A stretch of 64,000 bases of DNA from Rhizobium rhododendri (GTDB lineage: Bacteria; Pseudomonadota; Alphaproteobacteria; Rhizobiales; Rhizobiaceae), in contig NZ_CP117268.1 in assembly GCF_007000325.2 (NCBI RefSeq), positions 62,001-126,000 of the forward strand. Direction: 5' to 3'. Each line of letters begins with the position of its first letter. The first letter of the stretch is position 1. The notes under the pieces are model-generated. The model ran no database searches and was not told the DNA's origin. It was given only the letters and a program-made list of their open reading frames with translations. A program made the position numbers and the translations under genes. This document shows, piece by piece, positions 55,040 to 63,947 of the stretch.

Positions 55040-55894
55040 TCAGATCGCCGTGGAAAGGCGGCTTGCCGTGTAGAGGTCGCGCAGCTGCCGGCAAATCGGG
55101 CCGGGCCTGCCATCGCCGATCGTCGTGTCGTCGATCCTGACCACCGGCGTTGCGAAATTGGTCGCGGACGTCACGAAAGCCTCTGCAGCCTGCTTGGCTT
55201 CCTCGACGCTGAACCCACGCTCCTCGACGGCAATGCCCGCGCCACGCGCAAGGTCGATGATGCTTGCCCGGGTAATTCCGTGCAGGATCGCGTGGGAGAG
55301 GCCACGAGTTACCAGCGTGCCATCGGTCTTGACGATATGCGCCGTTGCAGAGCTGGCCTCGGTGACGAGCCCGTCCTCCACCAGCCAGGCATCGTCGGCG
55401 CCGCGCCGCATCGCTTCCATCTTTGCCATTGAAGGGTAAAGCAGCTGGACGGTCTTGATATCGCGGCGCTCCCACCGCCAGTCCGGAACGGTGGCAACCG
55501 CGATCCCCGTCTCGTTGCGGGGATTGGCGAGCACCGGTTTTGCCTGGGTAAAGAGCACGATGGTCGGCTCCGGTTTTGCCGGAAAGGCGAAATCGCGGTC
55601 GGCAGGACCGCGGCTGATCTGCAGATAGATCAGCCCCTCGTCGAGCCCATTCCGGCTGACGAGTTCCCGATGCACGGAAAGCAGTGCGGTCTCGGACAGC
55701 GGGCAGGCGATATCGAGTTCGGACAGCGAGCGCTGCAGGCGGGCGGAGTGGCCCTGGTAGTCGATCAGCTTGCCACCGATCACGGCAGTCACTTCGTAGA
55801 TGGCATCGGCGAACAGAAAGCCGCGGTCGAACACGGAGACTTTCGCGTCGGTTTCAGCAAGCCAGTCGCCATTCAGATAAACAATGCGGGTCAA
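55040..55894 (-). CDS. D-amino-acid-transaminase-like class IV aminotransferase
   Basis: This 284-residue fold-type IV PLP protein matches D-alanine transaminase: VYLNGDW start, SVFDRGFLFADAIYEV, Schiff-base Lys in RRDIKTVQLLYPSMAKMEA near residue 145, and EASSATAHIVKTDG. It starts at TTG 55894 with GAGGA upstream, 14 nt after the pxpA stop; no ATG is suitably placed. It probably transaminates D-amino acids from the peptides or proline/pyroglutamate route to 2-oxo acids, for which a 2-hydroxyacid dehydrogenase is encoded nearby. Confidence 0.86.
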   Translation of the reverse strand: MTRIVYLNGDWLAETDAKVSVFDRGFLFADAIYEVTAVIGGKLIDYQGHSARLQRSLSELDIACPLSETALLSVHRELVSRNGLDEGLIYLQISRGPADRDFAFPAKPEPTIVLFTQAKPVLANPRNETGIAVATVPDWRWERRDIKTVQLLYPSMAKMEAMRRGADDAWLVEDGLVTEASSATAHIVKTDGTLVTRGLSHAILHGITRASIIDLARGAGIAVEERGFSVEEAKQAAEAFVTSATNFATPVVRIDDTTIGDGRPGPICRQLRDLYTASRLSTAI

Positions 55895-55908
55895 GTTTGG
55901 GTCCTCGG

Positions 55909-56682
55909 TCAAAGAGCGGGTTTTGCGAAAGGGGCGATATCGATGCCGTGTGCCGAAAGCGATGCACGCAGGGCACGGGCCATGGCGACGGCGCTGGGAT
56001 TGTCGCCATGGACGCAGATCGTTGCAGCCTCGACCGGCAGCATCCTGCCGCCGATGGTGGGGATCAATCCATCCCGGACCATAGACAGGACCTGGTCGAC
56101 GCTCTGTTGCAGGTCGTGGATGACCGAGCCCTCCTTCTGCCGCGATGTCAGCATGCCGGTATCGTCGTAGGTCCGGTCCGCGTAGACCTCGCAGGCAACC
56201 CGCAGGCCGACGGATTCCGCCGCCTTCATCGTCTCGGAATAGGGGAGGGTGACGAACACCAGAGACGGGTCGACGGCCTTGATGGCGCGAACGCAGACGT
56301 CCGCAAGCTCCGCATCGTCCGCCGCCATGTTGCCGAGCGAGCCATGGGTCTTGACGTGGGTCATCGGCCAGCCGAGCGCTCTTGCCATCCCCTGCATCGC
56401 GGCGATCTGGTAGATGATCTGGGCTTCCAGATCTTCCGGCCGTTCGCCCGAGATGCGACGGCGGCCGAAGCCGTAGAGATCCATGAAGGACGGATGGGCG
56501 CCGATGGCCACGCCCCGCGCCTTGGCGGCAAGGATCGTATCGCGCATCACTACGGGATCGCCGGCGTGAAAGCCGCAGGCAATGTTGGCGGTCGAAATCA
56601 CCTCCAGCATAGCGCTGTCGTCGCCGATCTTGTAGGCGCCGAAACTTTCGCCCATGTCGCAATTGAGGTCTACGGTTGCCAT
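55909..56682 (-). CDS. pxpA: 5-oxoprolinase subunit A (LamB/YcsF family)
   Basis: This 257-residue PxpA protein has DLNCDMGESFGAYKIGDD at the N-terminus and STANIACGFHAGDPVVM near residue 30. GAHPSFMDLYGFGRR near 62 and HVKTHGSLGNMAADD near 108 follow. With PxpB and PxpC it hydrolyses 5-oxo-L-proline (pyroglutamate) to glutamate using ATP. It is divergent from pxpBC over a 183-bp promoter, an unusual split of the three subunits. Confidence 0.92.
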   Translation of the reverse strand: MATVDLNCDMGESFGAYKIGDDSAMLEVISTANIACGFHAGDPVVMRDTILAAKARGVAIGAHPSFMDLYGFGRRRISGERPEDLEAQIIYQIAAMQGMARALGWPMTHVKTHGSLGNMAADDAELADVCVRAIKAVDPSLVFVTLPYSETMKAAESVGLRVACEVYADRTYDDTGMLTSRQKEGSVIHDLQQSVDQVLSMVRDGLIPTIGGRMLPVEAATICVHGDNPSAVAMARALRASLSAHGIDIAPFAKPAL

Positions 56683-56779
56683 GGCTGGGATCTCCTTGCA
56701 GGATAGGCGTCAGGCCAGCAGACTGATGTCATGCGCAGTTTACGACCGGGCGGTCGCGCGAAAAAGCACTTTCGGTTGA

Positions 56780-56799
56780 CATACAGTTGGTATACTGAA
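56780..56799. promoter_or_regulatory. GTATAC-type operator candidate in pxp divergent promoter
   Basis: CATACAGTTGGTATACTGAA carries both halves of the elements found at 46632-46651 (ATACAGTT-N-GTAT) and 63948-63962 (GGTATACTGAA). It lies between divergent pxpA and pxpB, close to an AT-rich region with TATAAT at 56807-56812, and is a plausible site for the GntR proteins of the operon. Confidence 0.45.
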
Positions 56800-56865
56800 A
56801 TAGCAATATAATATGACAACCGATAATCGCACCTTACTCGGATGGACGGAAGGGGACCGCAGACA

Positions 56866-57579
56866 ATGGTGAAGACGTTTCCCCGCATTCTTGCTTGCGG
56901 CGATAGCGCCTTGTCGGTTGAGCTCGCGGATACCATCAACGAAGCCGTCAGCGAACGGGTGATCGCGCTTGCCGCGAGCATGGCCGACAGCCCGGTGGAT
57001 GGCGTCGAGGAACTGGTGCCGACCTACCGCTCGCTGATGGTGGTCTACGATCCCGCCGTCGTTCGAGGCCGCAGCCTGGCGCTGACGTTGCAGCAGCGGC
57101 TGGATGCGCTGGAAGTTGGCAGCGTCCACCCGCAGCGCTTCGACGTCCCCGTTGTCTATGGCGGCGCGGTGGGACTGGATTTGCAGGAACTTGCCGGCAT
57201 GAAGGGGATGACGGTGTCCCAGCTTATAGAGCTCCATTCCTCCGTCGAATACCGGGTCTACATGATAGGCTTTGCGCCAGGGTTTGCCTATCTCGGCGGC
57301 CTGCCGGAGATTTTGCACACCCCGCGACTGCCCACGCCCCGCCAGAGGATCGAGGCCGGCGCCATCGGTATCGGAGGCAAGCAGGCAAGCATCAATTCCG
57401 TTCCCGGGCCGAGCGGCTGGCGCTTTATCGGCCGGACGCTGCTTCGCCTGTTCGACCCCTCCCGCGCCACGCCCTTCCTGCTCGGTGCCGGTGATCGGGT
57501 CCGCTTCCGGCCCGTCAGCGAAGACGAGGCATCGCAGTTCGAGCGTACCTCGGCTGCTGGGGAGGGGGCGACGTCATGA
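56866..57579 (+). CDS. pxpB: 5-oxoprolinase subunit B (KipI family)
   Basis: This 237-residue PxpB protein has CGDSALSVELADTINEAVSERV at the start, LVPTYRSLMVVYDP near residue 52 and the MIGFAPGFAYLGGLPEILHTPRL signature near 135. ATG 56866 follows GAAGGGGAC; another ATG 8 codons earlier is possible. Its stop overlaps pxpC by 4 nt. Confidence 0.92.
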   Translation: MVKTFPRILACGDSALSVELADTINEAVSERVIALAASMADSPVDGVEELVPTYRSLMVVYDPAVVRGRSLALTLQQRLDALEVGSVHPQRFDVPVVYGGAVGLDLQELAGMKGMTVSQLIELHSSVEYRVYMIGFAPGFAYLGGLPEILHTPRLPTPRQRIEAGAIGIGGKQASINSVPGPSGWRFIGRTLLRLFDPSRATPFLLGAGDRVRFRPVSEDEASQFERTSAAGEGATS

Positions 57580-58547
57580 GCTTCCTCGAAATCCATGGCA
57601 CGGGACCGATGACGACCGTCCAGGATCTCGGGCGGAAAGGCCTGCAGCATGCCGGCGTCTCCGGTGCCGGCCCTATGGACGGGCCGTCGTTTCGTATCGC
57701 CAATGCCCTTGTCGGCAACCCCGCAACATCGGCTGCGCTCGAGTTTGCTGCCGTCGGCGGTCGTTTTACAGTCACCCGGCCTGTTCGCTTTGCCGTCACC
57801 GGTGGCGATGTCGATGTCAGCATCGATGGAAGCAAGGTCCACCCGTGGGAAAGCCATCACCTGTTGCCCGGCATAACGCTCGCCATCGACGCGCTCCGCG
57901 ACTGCGTCTGGGGATATCTGGCGATCTCGGGCGGCATCGATACTGTTCCGGTTCTCGGATCGCGTTCCACCCATTTGCGCACCGGGCTCGGTGGCTACGA
58001 AGGCCGGCGGCTGGAGATTGGCGACCGGTTGCCCCTCGGCGACGCTGCCCCGTTGCCCAACCTTGCCCTTCGGCAGCCCTTTCGGCGCAGTGGCGGCCCG
58101 ATCCGCGTCATCTGCGGGCCGCAGGACGATTATTTTTCCAATGCTGCAGTGGAGACATTTCTCGAGGCATCGTTCGTGGTGTCGGCCGCGCGGGATCGCA
58201 TGGCCCAGATGCTCGACGGGCCGCCAATTGCAGCAGACGGCGGGCATGACATCGTTTCGGACGGTACCTCGGCCGGCTCGATCCAGGTGCCGTCGTCCGG
58301 CAGGCTGATCGTGCTGATGGCGGAGCGACAGACGACCGGCGGCTATCCGAAGATTGCCACGGTGGCCTCCGTCGACCTGCCTCGCCTGGCGCAGGCGGTC
58401 AGCGGCCGGTCCATCCGCTTTGCCCGCATCGCGCAGGAACAGGCCGAGGAATTGCTGGTCGCCGAGAGACATCTTCTAGGCGGCATCCTCGACAACCTCA
58501 CCGTCAAGCCCGAAAGCAGCGATCGATCAGGAGGCAGAGTGTCATGA
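57576..58547 (+). CDS. pxpC: 5-oxoprolinase subunit C (biotin-dependent carboxylase-like)
   Basis: This 323-residue PxpC (KipA-like) protein has GTGPMTTVQDLGRKGLQHAGVSGAGPMDGPSFR at the N-terminus, RTGLGGYEGRRL near residue 131, and the C-terminal IVLMAERQTTGGYPKIATV signature. With PxpA and PxpB it completes the 5-oxoprolinase. Both ends overlap neighbours by 4 nt. Confidence 0.92.
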   Translation: MSFLEIHGTGPMTTVQDLGRKGLQHAGVSGAGPMDGPSFRIANALVGNPATSAALEFAAVGGRFTVTRPVRFAVTGGDVDVSIDGSKVHPWESHHLLPGITLAIDALRDCVWGYLAISGGIDTVPVLGSRSTHLRTGLGGYEGRRLEIGDRLPLGDAAPLPNLALRQPFRRSGGPIRVICGPQDDYFSNAAVETFLEASFVVSAARDRMAQMLDGPPIAADGGHDIVSDGTSAGSIQVPSSGRLIVLMAERQTTGGYPKIATVASVDLPRLAQAVSGRSIRFARIAQEQAEELLVAERHLLGGILDNLTVKPESSDRSGGRVS

Positions 58548-59188
58548 GCCAGCCGCTTGCCCAACGGGCCTATGGCAAAATCATCGAAATGATCCTGTCC
58601 GGCGCGCTGACGCCGGGAGATGCGCTGCAGGAGGCGAAGCTGGGCGAAACGCTCGACATGTCGCGGACGCCGGTGCGGGAAGCGATCAAGCGTATCGAGG
58701 CCGAAGGTCTGGCTGTGCAGGATGGTCGCTTCCTCAAGGTGCGAAGGCTGACGGCGGCCGAAGTGGAGGAAATCTTCTTCCTGCGCCGGGTGCTGGAATC
58801 CCATTGTGCCCAGCAGGCGGTCGCGTTGCCACCGGCGGTGCTGGAGGCGCTCGAATTGCGGGTCCGCCGCCTGCACGACGAAGGTCCCGGCGAAGAAGAC
58901 GAGCAGAGACGGGTGGATGACGACCTCCACCGGGTTATCGCCGAGGCCAGCCGCAGCGAGATGATGGTGTCCACAATTGCCGACCTGCGCCGCCGGACCT
59001 GCATGTTCGACCACACCCATCTGCCGGACCGCTTCCTGAAAAGCTGCGAGGAGCATCTGGGAATTCTTGCAGCCTTGCGCAGCGGCGATGGCGACCGTGC
59101 AGCTCTGCTGATGGCCGAGCATGTCACCCACGCACGCGACGCGGTTCTCGAGAAGCTCGCGCTACCCCCCGGAGGAACCGGCGCATGA
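58544..59188 (+). CDS. GntR-family regulator with FCD domain (first of two)
   Basis: This 214-residue protein has the GntR winged helix at residues 9-72 (IIEMILSGALTPGDALQEAKLGETLDMSRTPVREAIKRIEAEGL) and an FCD domain with metal-type residues (DDDLHRVIAEAS, CEEHLGILAALRSGD). It sits inside the pxp operon with ATGA overlaps on both sides. It is a candidate to bind the GTATAC-type element and sense pyroglutamate, an amino acid or a hydroxyacid. Confidence 0.88.
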   Translation: MSQPLAQRAYGKIIEMILSGALTPGDALQEAKLGETLDMSRTPVREAIKRIEAEGLAVQDGRFLKVRRLTAAEVEEIFFLRRVLESHCAQQAVALPPAVLEALELRVRRLHDEGPGEEDEQRRVDDDLHRVIAEASRSEMMVSTIADLRRRTCMFDHTHLPDRFLKSCEEHLGILAALRSGDGDRAALLMAEHVTHARDAVLEKLALPPGGTGA

Positions 59189-60132
59189 GATGCCTTGTCG
59201 TTCAGCCGGTCCATGCCGATGGACTGGATTTGTTGCGCCGCGCCGGCGTCGAACCCGTGCTCTGCCCGAAGCCGGACATGGAAACGGTCGCACGGATGAT
59301 CTCCGGCTGCGATGCGGCGATCACGCGTGACGCCGGCCTTTCGGCTGAGGCCATCGGTGCCAGCGACATCCTGCGCGTCATCGTCGTGCACGGCGCCGGC
59401 CACGATGCGGTCGATAAGGATGCAGCCTCCGAGAAGGGCATCCTTGTCTGCAACACACCGGGCGCCAATGCGCGGTCGGTGTCCGAACTGGCATTGGCGC
59501 TGGCGCTGGCTGTCGCCCGGCGTATTCCAGCCGCCGACCGTAGCGAACGCGGCGGCGCCCATGGTTTTCGCGAGCGCGAGACGTTCACCGAACTTTCCGG
59601 CAAGACCGCGCTGATCGTCGGCTGGGGCGCCACCGGCGCCGGTCTTGGACATATGCTCAAGGCGGCACTCGATATGCGGGTGCTGGTCTATTCGCCACGC
59701 GTCGCCGATATCGATGGTTTCGAGCGCGTGACGACGCTGGAGGCGGGATTGCAGCAGGCGGACCTTGTGTCGCTCCATACGCCGCTGCGCCCGGAGACGA
59801 AGCACCTCATCGGCGAACGGGCGCTTTCGCTCATCAGGCATGGTGCAATTCTGGTCAACACCGCACGCGCCGGACTGGTCGACGAAGAAGCATTGGCCGC
59901 TGCCATCGATACCGGACGCGTGTCGGCAGCCGGTCTCGATGTCTATAGCCATGACGCGCCGATTGGGCCGCTAGCCTCGACCGGCCGAGTGATTTTCACG
60001 CCGCATCTCGGTGGCGCGACGCAAGAAGCCTTGCGCCGCGTGGCCGTCGGGTCCGCCCGCAACGTGTTGACTGCTCTCTCCGGCGAGCGGCCGGCGACCG
60101 CCCTCAACGATCCCTTGAGGATATCCCGATGA
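59185..60132 (+). CDS. D-isomer-specific 2-hydroxyacid dehydrogenase
   Basis: This 315-residue NAD-dependent dehydrogenase has catalytic residues in place: NTARAGLVDEEAL with Arg near residue 231, Glu in the DVYSHDAP region, His in FTPHLGGATQEALRR near 275. The nucleotide motif is GWGATGAGLG, GxGxxG-like but with A at one glycine. It probably reduces 2-oxo acids to D-2-hydroxy acids or the reverse. Located between two GntR genes, all overlapping by 4 nt. Confidence 0.88.
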   Translation: MRCLVVQPVHADGLDLLRRAGVEPVLCPKPDMETVARMISGCDAAITRDAGLSAEAIGASDILRVIVVHGAGHDAVDKDAASEKGILVCNTPGANARSVSELALALALAVARRIPAADRSERGGAHGFRERETFTELSGKTALIVGWGATGAGLGHMLKAALDMRVLVYSPRVADIDGFERVTTLEAGLQQADLVSLHTPLRPETKHLIGERALSLIRHGAILVNTARAGLVDEEALAAAIDTGRVSAAGLDVYSHDAPIGPLASTGRVIFTPHLGGATQEALRRVAVGSARNVLTALSGERPATALNDPLRISR

Positions 60133-60764
60133 GCGACAAGGAAACACTGGCGCAGCAGGCCTACCGGGACATCAAGCAGCGCATCCTCGAAGGTGCCATC
60201 AAGGCCGGCGACCTGCTGACCGAGCGGACACTGGCAGTCGAATCCGGCATTTCCCGCACGCCGCTCAGGGCCGCGATCTCGAGGCTCCAGAAGGAAGGCG
60301 TGGTCTCTCGCCTGACCAACGGCACCCTGATGATCCTGCCGGTCACCGTCGAGCAGTTGCTGGAGATCATCCAGATCCGCCGTCTCCTCGAAGGGGCGGC
60401 GGCAGCCCGTGCGGCGGGGCGGCCGATGACGGCGGCACTTGTCGAGGCGCGCCGGGTCATGCGCGCCTATGTCGAGGCCGAGGATGTCGCCTTCGATCGT
60501 TTCTGGATGGACGACGACGCATTCCACGAGGCCGTCGCCGAAGCTGCCGGTCTGCGTCTTCTGCCCGGCATGCTGCAGGAAATGCGCAGCATCGCGCGCC
60601 GCTGCACGATCACGCGCACCCATGACCGGTTCGCTGAACAGGCTGCCGAGCACATCGCCGTCATCGACGCCATCGAGGCGCAGGATGCGGATGCCGCCGC
60701 TGCTGCCATGGAGGCGCATTTCGACAGCGTCCGCAGCCGGTTTCTGAAATGGCTCGCGCGCTGA
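60129..60764 (+). CDS. GntR-family regulator with FCD domain (second of two)
   Basis: This 211-residue protein has the winged helix at residues 9-72 (IKQRILEGAIKAGDLLTERTLAVESGISRTPLRAAISRLQKEGVV) and an FCD domain (DDDAFHEAVAEAAG, AEHIAVIDAIEAQDADAAAAAMEAH). It is only distantly similar to the first copy, so it is not a recent duplicate. The two may control different halves of the cluster. Confidence 0.88.
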   Translation: MSDKETLAQQAYRDIKQRILEGAIKAGDLLTERTLAVESGISRTPLRAAISRLQKEGVVSRLTNGTLMILPVTVEQLLEIIQIRRLLEGAAAARAAGRPMTAALVEARRVMRAYVEAEDVAFDRFWMDDDAFHEAVAEAAGLRLLPGMLQEMRSIARRCTITRTHDRFAEQAAEHIAVIDAIEAQDADAAAAAMEAHFDSVRSRFLKWLAR

Positions 60765-60838
60765 GCGTTCATCACTGTCTGACCATCCGTTCTTCCGTCC
60801 CGATCCCGGGACGACATGCCTGAACCGAGTACCGTGAC

Positions 60839-62005
60839 ATGCCTGACTATGCCGAATTCCGAGGTTGCGAGGCCTCGTTCCCCGAGAGCGAGTTCAAGGC
60901 GCGGCAGGACCGCGCCCGGGTGGCCATCGCTGCTGCCGGCCACCGGGCGCTGATCGTCACGACGCCCGAAAACATCTTCTGGCTGACCGGCCGCCAGACT
61001 GCGGGCTATTTTGCCTTCCAGGCGCTGGTCATGCCGGTCGAGGGGGAGGCGACACTGCTGGTTCGCCAGCTTGAACTGGTGGGCTCGATCGCCAATACCT
61101 GGCTCAACGACATCGTCGTCTATCAGGACGGCGAGGCGCCGGCGGCGGTCCTGGCCGAGGTCCTGCGCGAACGTGGCATTCACCGGCCTGCTATCGAGCT
61201 CGGCGGCTGGTTTCTGCCGCCGGTCCTGGCAGACGAGATCTCGCTCCGGACGGGGGGGAACGCGCTCATCGACGGTTCCGGCATCATTGCCCCTCTCCGG
61301 GCGGTGAAGTCGCCTGCGGAACTTGCCGCCATCCGGCTGGCAGCCACCTACGCGCAGGCAGGGATTGCGGCCGGGATTGCGGCCTGCGGCGCCGGGACTG
61401 ACGAAAATGCCATCGCCGCTGCCATGCTCGATGCGGCCACGCGCGCAGGGTCCGAGGCAATGGCGATGGAGCCGCTGGTGTCGTCAGGGCCCCGCAGCGG
61501 CCTGCCGCACATGACGTGGCGCCGCCGCCGTCTCGAGGTCGGCGATCCGGTGTTCCTCGAACTAGCCGGCAGCCATGCCCGCTATCATGCCGCGCTGATG
61601 CGAATGGTGTGGATCGGCGGGCCACCCGTCGAAGCACGGCGGATGATGGATTGCTCGCTTCATGCGCTCGAGGCTGCGCTGCATGAAGTCAGGCCGGGTG
61701 TGCCGTGCTCGGCGGCGCACGAGGCAGCCCAGCGGGTCATCGACGATGGCGGCTACACCGCGGCATTCCGTAAGCGGATCGGCTATTCCATGGGCGTCGC
61801 CTTTGCTCCGGATTGGGGGGAGGGCGGCATGCTCAGTCTGTTTTCCGGCGTGGATAGGATAATCGAGCCCGGCATGGTGTTTCACCTGCCGGCGACCTTG
61901 CGCAGCTACGGCGTCTGGACGGTCGGCGCTTCCGAAACCGTCATCGTCACCGAAGAAGGCTGCGAACCTCTGTCTACCCTGTCACGCGATCTAACCATCC
62001 GGTAA
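60839..62005 (+). CDS. M24-family protein with creatinase/ectoine-hydrolase-like site
   Basis: This 388-residue pita-bread-fold protein has an N-terminal creatinase domain (GHRALIVTTPENIFWLTGRQ) and an M24 C-domain. Metal-binding aspartates of aminopeptidase P are replaced (FLELAGSHARYHAALMR). The usual GHGIG histidine region reads GYSMGVAFAPDWGEG, as in creatinase and ectoine hydrolases (DoeA/EutD), which are not metallopeptidases. It likely hydrolyses a small C-N or amide bond rather than X-Pro peptides. 74 nt after the second GntR gene. Confidence 0.8.
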   Translation: MPDYAEFRGCEASFPESEFKARQDRARVAIAAAGHRALIVTTPENIFWLTGRQTAGYFAFQALVMPVEGEATLLVRQLELVGSIANTWLNDIVVYQDGEAPAAVLAEVLRERGIHRPAIELGGWFLPPVLADEISLRTGGNALIDGSGIIAPLRAVKSPAELAAIRLAATYAQAGIAAGIAACGAGTDENAIAAAMLDAATRAGSEAMAMEPLVSSGPRSGLPHMTWRRRRLEVGDPVFLELAGSHARYHAALMRMVWIGGPPVEARRMMDCSLHALEAALHEVRPGVPCSAAHEAAQRVIDDGGYTAAFRKRIGYSMGVAFAPDWGEGGMLSLFSGVDRIIEPGMVFHLPATLRSYGVWTVGASETVIVTEEGCEPLSTLSRDLTIR

Positions 62006-62046
62006 AGCCGGTTCCTCCCCGTTGCACCACTGAAAAGGACATCTCC

Positions 62047-62460
62047 ATGCGTTCGCTTTTCCATCTCGCCTACCATGTCACCGATCTCGATGAGGCGCGT
62101 CAGTTCTATGGCGGCGTGCTTGGCTGCGAAGAGGGCCGGTCCACCGACACCTGGGTGGATTTCAACTTTTTCGGACACCAGATTTCACTGCATCTCGGCA
62201 AGCCGTTCGAGGTCACCCGCACCGGCAAGGTGGGCGATCACATGGTAATGATGCCGCATCTCGGCGTCGTCCTGCCGCTCGATGCCTGGCTTGCGCTGTC
62301 CGAACGGCTGCAGCATGCGGGCATTGCTTTCGACATACCGCCGGTCATACGGTTTGAAGGCGAGCCGGGCGAGCAGCGCACGATGTTCTTCTTCGATCCG
62401 AGCGGCAATCCGATCGAGGTCAAGGGGTTCAAGGATTTCGACGGCGTTTTCGCCCATTGA
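62047..62460 (+). CDS. VOC-family (glyoxalase/bleomycin-resistance-like) protein
   Basis: This 137-residue protein has two beta-alpha-beta-beta-beta modules. The metal-type residues are His in FHLAYHVTD near residue 6-10, His in GHQISLHLG and Glu in SGNPIEVKGF near 127. Family members include dioxygenases, epimerases and glyoxalases. It follows the M24 gene by 41 nt on the same strand, so it is probably in the same operon; its reaction is not predictable. Confidence 0.78.
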   Translation: MRSLFHLAYHVTDLDEARQFYGGVLGCEEGRSTDTWVDFNFFGHQISLHLGKPFEVTRTGKVGDHMVMMPHLGVVLPLDAWLALSERLQHAGIAFDIPPVIRFEGEPGEQRTMFFFDPSGNPIEVKGFKDFDGVFAH

Positions 62461-62470
62461 GGCCAAGCCA

Positions 62471-62490
62471 CCGGCGGCTCCGGCCGCCGG
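62471..62490. terminator. GC-rich hairpin between convergent genes
   Basis: CCGGCGGC-TCCG-GCCGCCGG is a perfect 8-bp stem 10 nt after the VOC stop and 24 bp before the convergent M24 stop. There is no T-run beyond CTCTTCC. Confidence 0.5.
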
Positions 62491-62514
62491 CTCTTCCGTC
62501 ATTGCATTAGGCGC

Positions 62515-63693
62515 TCACCACCAATATGCGGGCGAGCGGGTCAGCAGTTCGTTTTCATGTCCGCCGATAATCAGGATGTCTTCGAAGAACGCGGCCCCGA
62601 CCCCATCGAGTGATAGGAATGCTTCGACACCGAACACCATGTTTTCGTCGACGACATCGTCCGGCTGCGACATGACAGTCGAGATCCGCGGCTGTTCGAA
62701 GCCGAGGCCTATCCCGTGCCCGTAGAACGGGAAATTCTTCATGATCGGCGAGACCGATCCGCCAAAGGCAGCTGTCAGGCGGTCGCCTTCGGCAGCGACG
62801 TCCAGAAGCTTCGTTCCGGGGCGCATCATGTCGGACAGGCGATGGACGATGTTTGCCGCTGCCTCGATCAGCCTCCGCTGGTCGGCGGTCGGCCTGCCGC
62901 GCACGCCAGTACGGCCGGGGTCGAGATAGTAACCCTGGTAAAAGGCGCCGTGCAGCGTGCCGGTTACGATATCGCCCGGCTTCGGCGTATCGGCGCTGTA
63001 GCCTGTTAACGGAAAGCGCTGGTCGAAGCCGAGGGTTTCGCCGTGGTTGGTGCCGATCATCTGCAGCCGGCCGCCTCGCCGCACCACTTCGCGGGCTGCC
63101 TCGCCGGCCGCTTCCCGCTCTGAAAGGCCCGACGTCAGACCCTCCATCAGGCGATTGAGCCCGGCCGTGGCCGTCTCGCCGCCGATGCGATAGCACTCCA
63201 GCTCAAGCGGGCTCTTGATCCGCCGCGCGGCGCGCACCAGGTCGTCTGCGGGCACCCAGTCGATACCGGGCGCTACCTCGAGCAGTTGCTGGTAGAATTT
63301 CATCGGGATGAACTGTGTACCGACCAGCGCCACGCGGCCCGTGATGCCCCTGTCGTTCAACGCCTTCGCCACGCTGCGGAAGGGATGGTTCGAACAATGC
63401 GCGTCGGAGATGGAGACGAGATCGGTTCGAACCTCGGGTTCGTCGATGTGGAGCTGCGGCTCCTTGCCCTGTTGAAGAATGATGCCCGAGAACGAACGCG
63501 CCGACCAGATCAGCGAATCCGTGCCGCCGCTGATAGCGTAGTGGTTCGAAAGATAGAGGATGTCGCCGCAATTATCGGTGGTCCCGCCGCCACGTCCGAA
63601 GACGACCGCCGTCTCGAAGTCGTGCGCCCGCATGACCTCCAGCACCCTGTCCCACCGGCTTTGATATTCGTGCAGCGGGAAATAGCGGCTCAT
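62515..63693 (-). CDS. M24-family peptidase-like protein
   Basis: This 392-residue protein has the creatinase N-domain and the M24 C-domain. Several metal ligands of the peptidase family remain: Asp in YYLDPGRTG near residue 236, His in YGHGIGLGFEQP near 314, Glu in VFGVEAF near 348 and Glu in AFFEDILII near 365. The first aspartate is lost (VTGTLHGAFY). It may be an X-Pro dipeptidase or a relative with altered chemistry. ATG 63693 has AGGAG 7 nt upstream. Confidence 0.82.
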   Translation of the reverse strand: MSRYFPLHEYQSRWDRVLEVMRAHDFETAVVFGRGGGTTDNCGDILYLSNHYAISGGTDSLIWSARSFSGIILQQGKEPQLHIDEPEVRTDLVSISDAHCSNHPFRSVAKALNDRGITGRVALVGTQFIPMKFYQQLLEVAPGIDWVPADDLVRAARRIKSPLELECYRIGGETATAGLNRLMEGLTSGLSEREAAGEAAREVVRRGGRLQMIGTNHGETLGFDQRFPLTGYSADTPKPGDIVTGTLHGAFYQGYYLDPGRTGVRGRPTADQRRLIEAAANIVHRLSDMMRPGTKLLDVAAEGDRLTAAFGGSVSPIMKNFPFYGHGIGLGFEQPRISTVMSQPDDVVDENMVFGVEAFLSLDGVGAAFFEDILIIGGHENELLTRSPAYWW

Positions 63694-63947
63694 CGTCAAA
63701 CTCCTGTCGGCGGACCATGGCGCCAGTGGCTGCGTTCGCAGATCCTACGCATTCAGGGCGGCGGCGGATTGGCAAAACGTCGAAACTTCACCGGCACGGA
63801 AATTGGGTACACCAATTGTGTTCCCAAGTCAAACCTCGGAGCTTCTTCAATTGATTATTTAATGGGCCGGGTGAAATTTTAATCAATCAGAACAGTCTGA
63901 TGACGGGCCGGCTGGTAAATGTATGAAATCAGTTCTTGAATTCCAGC

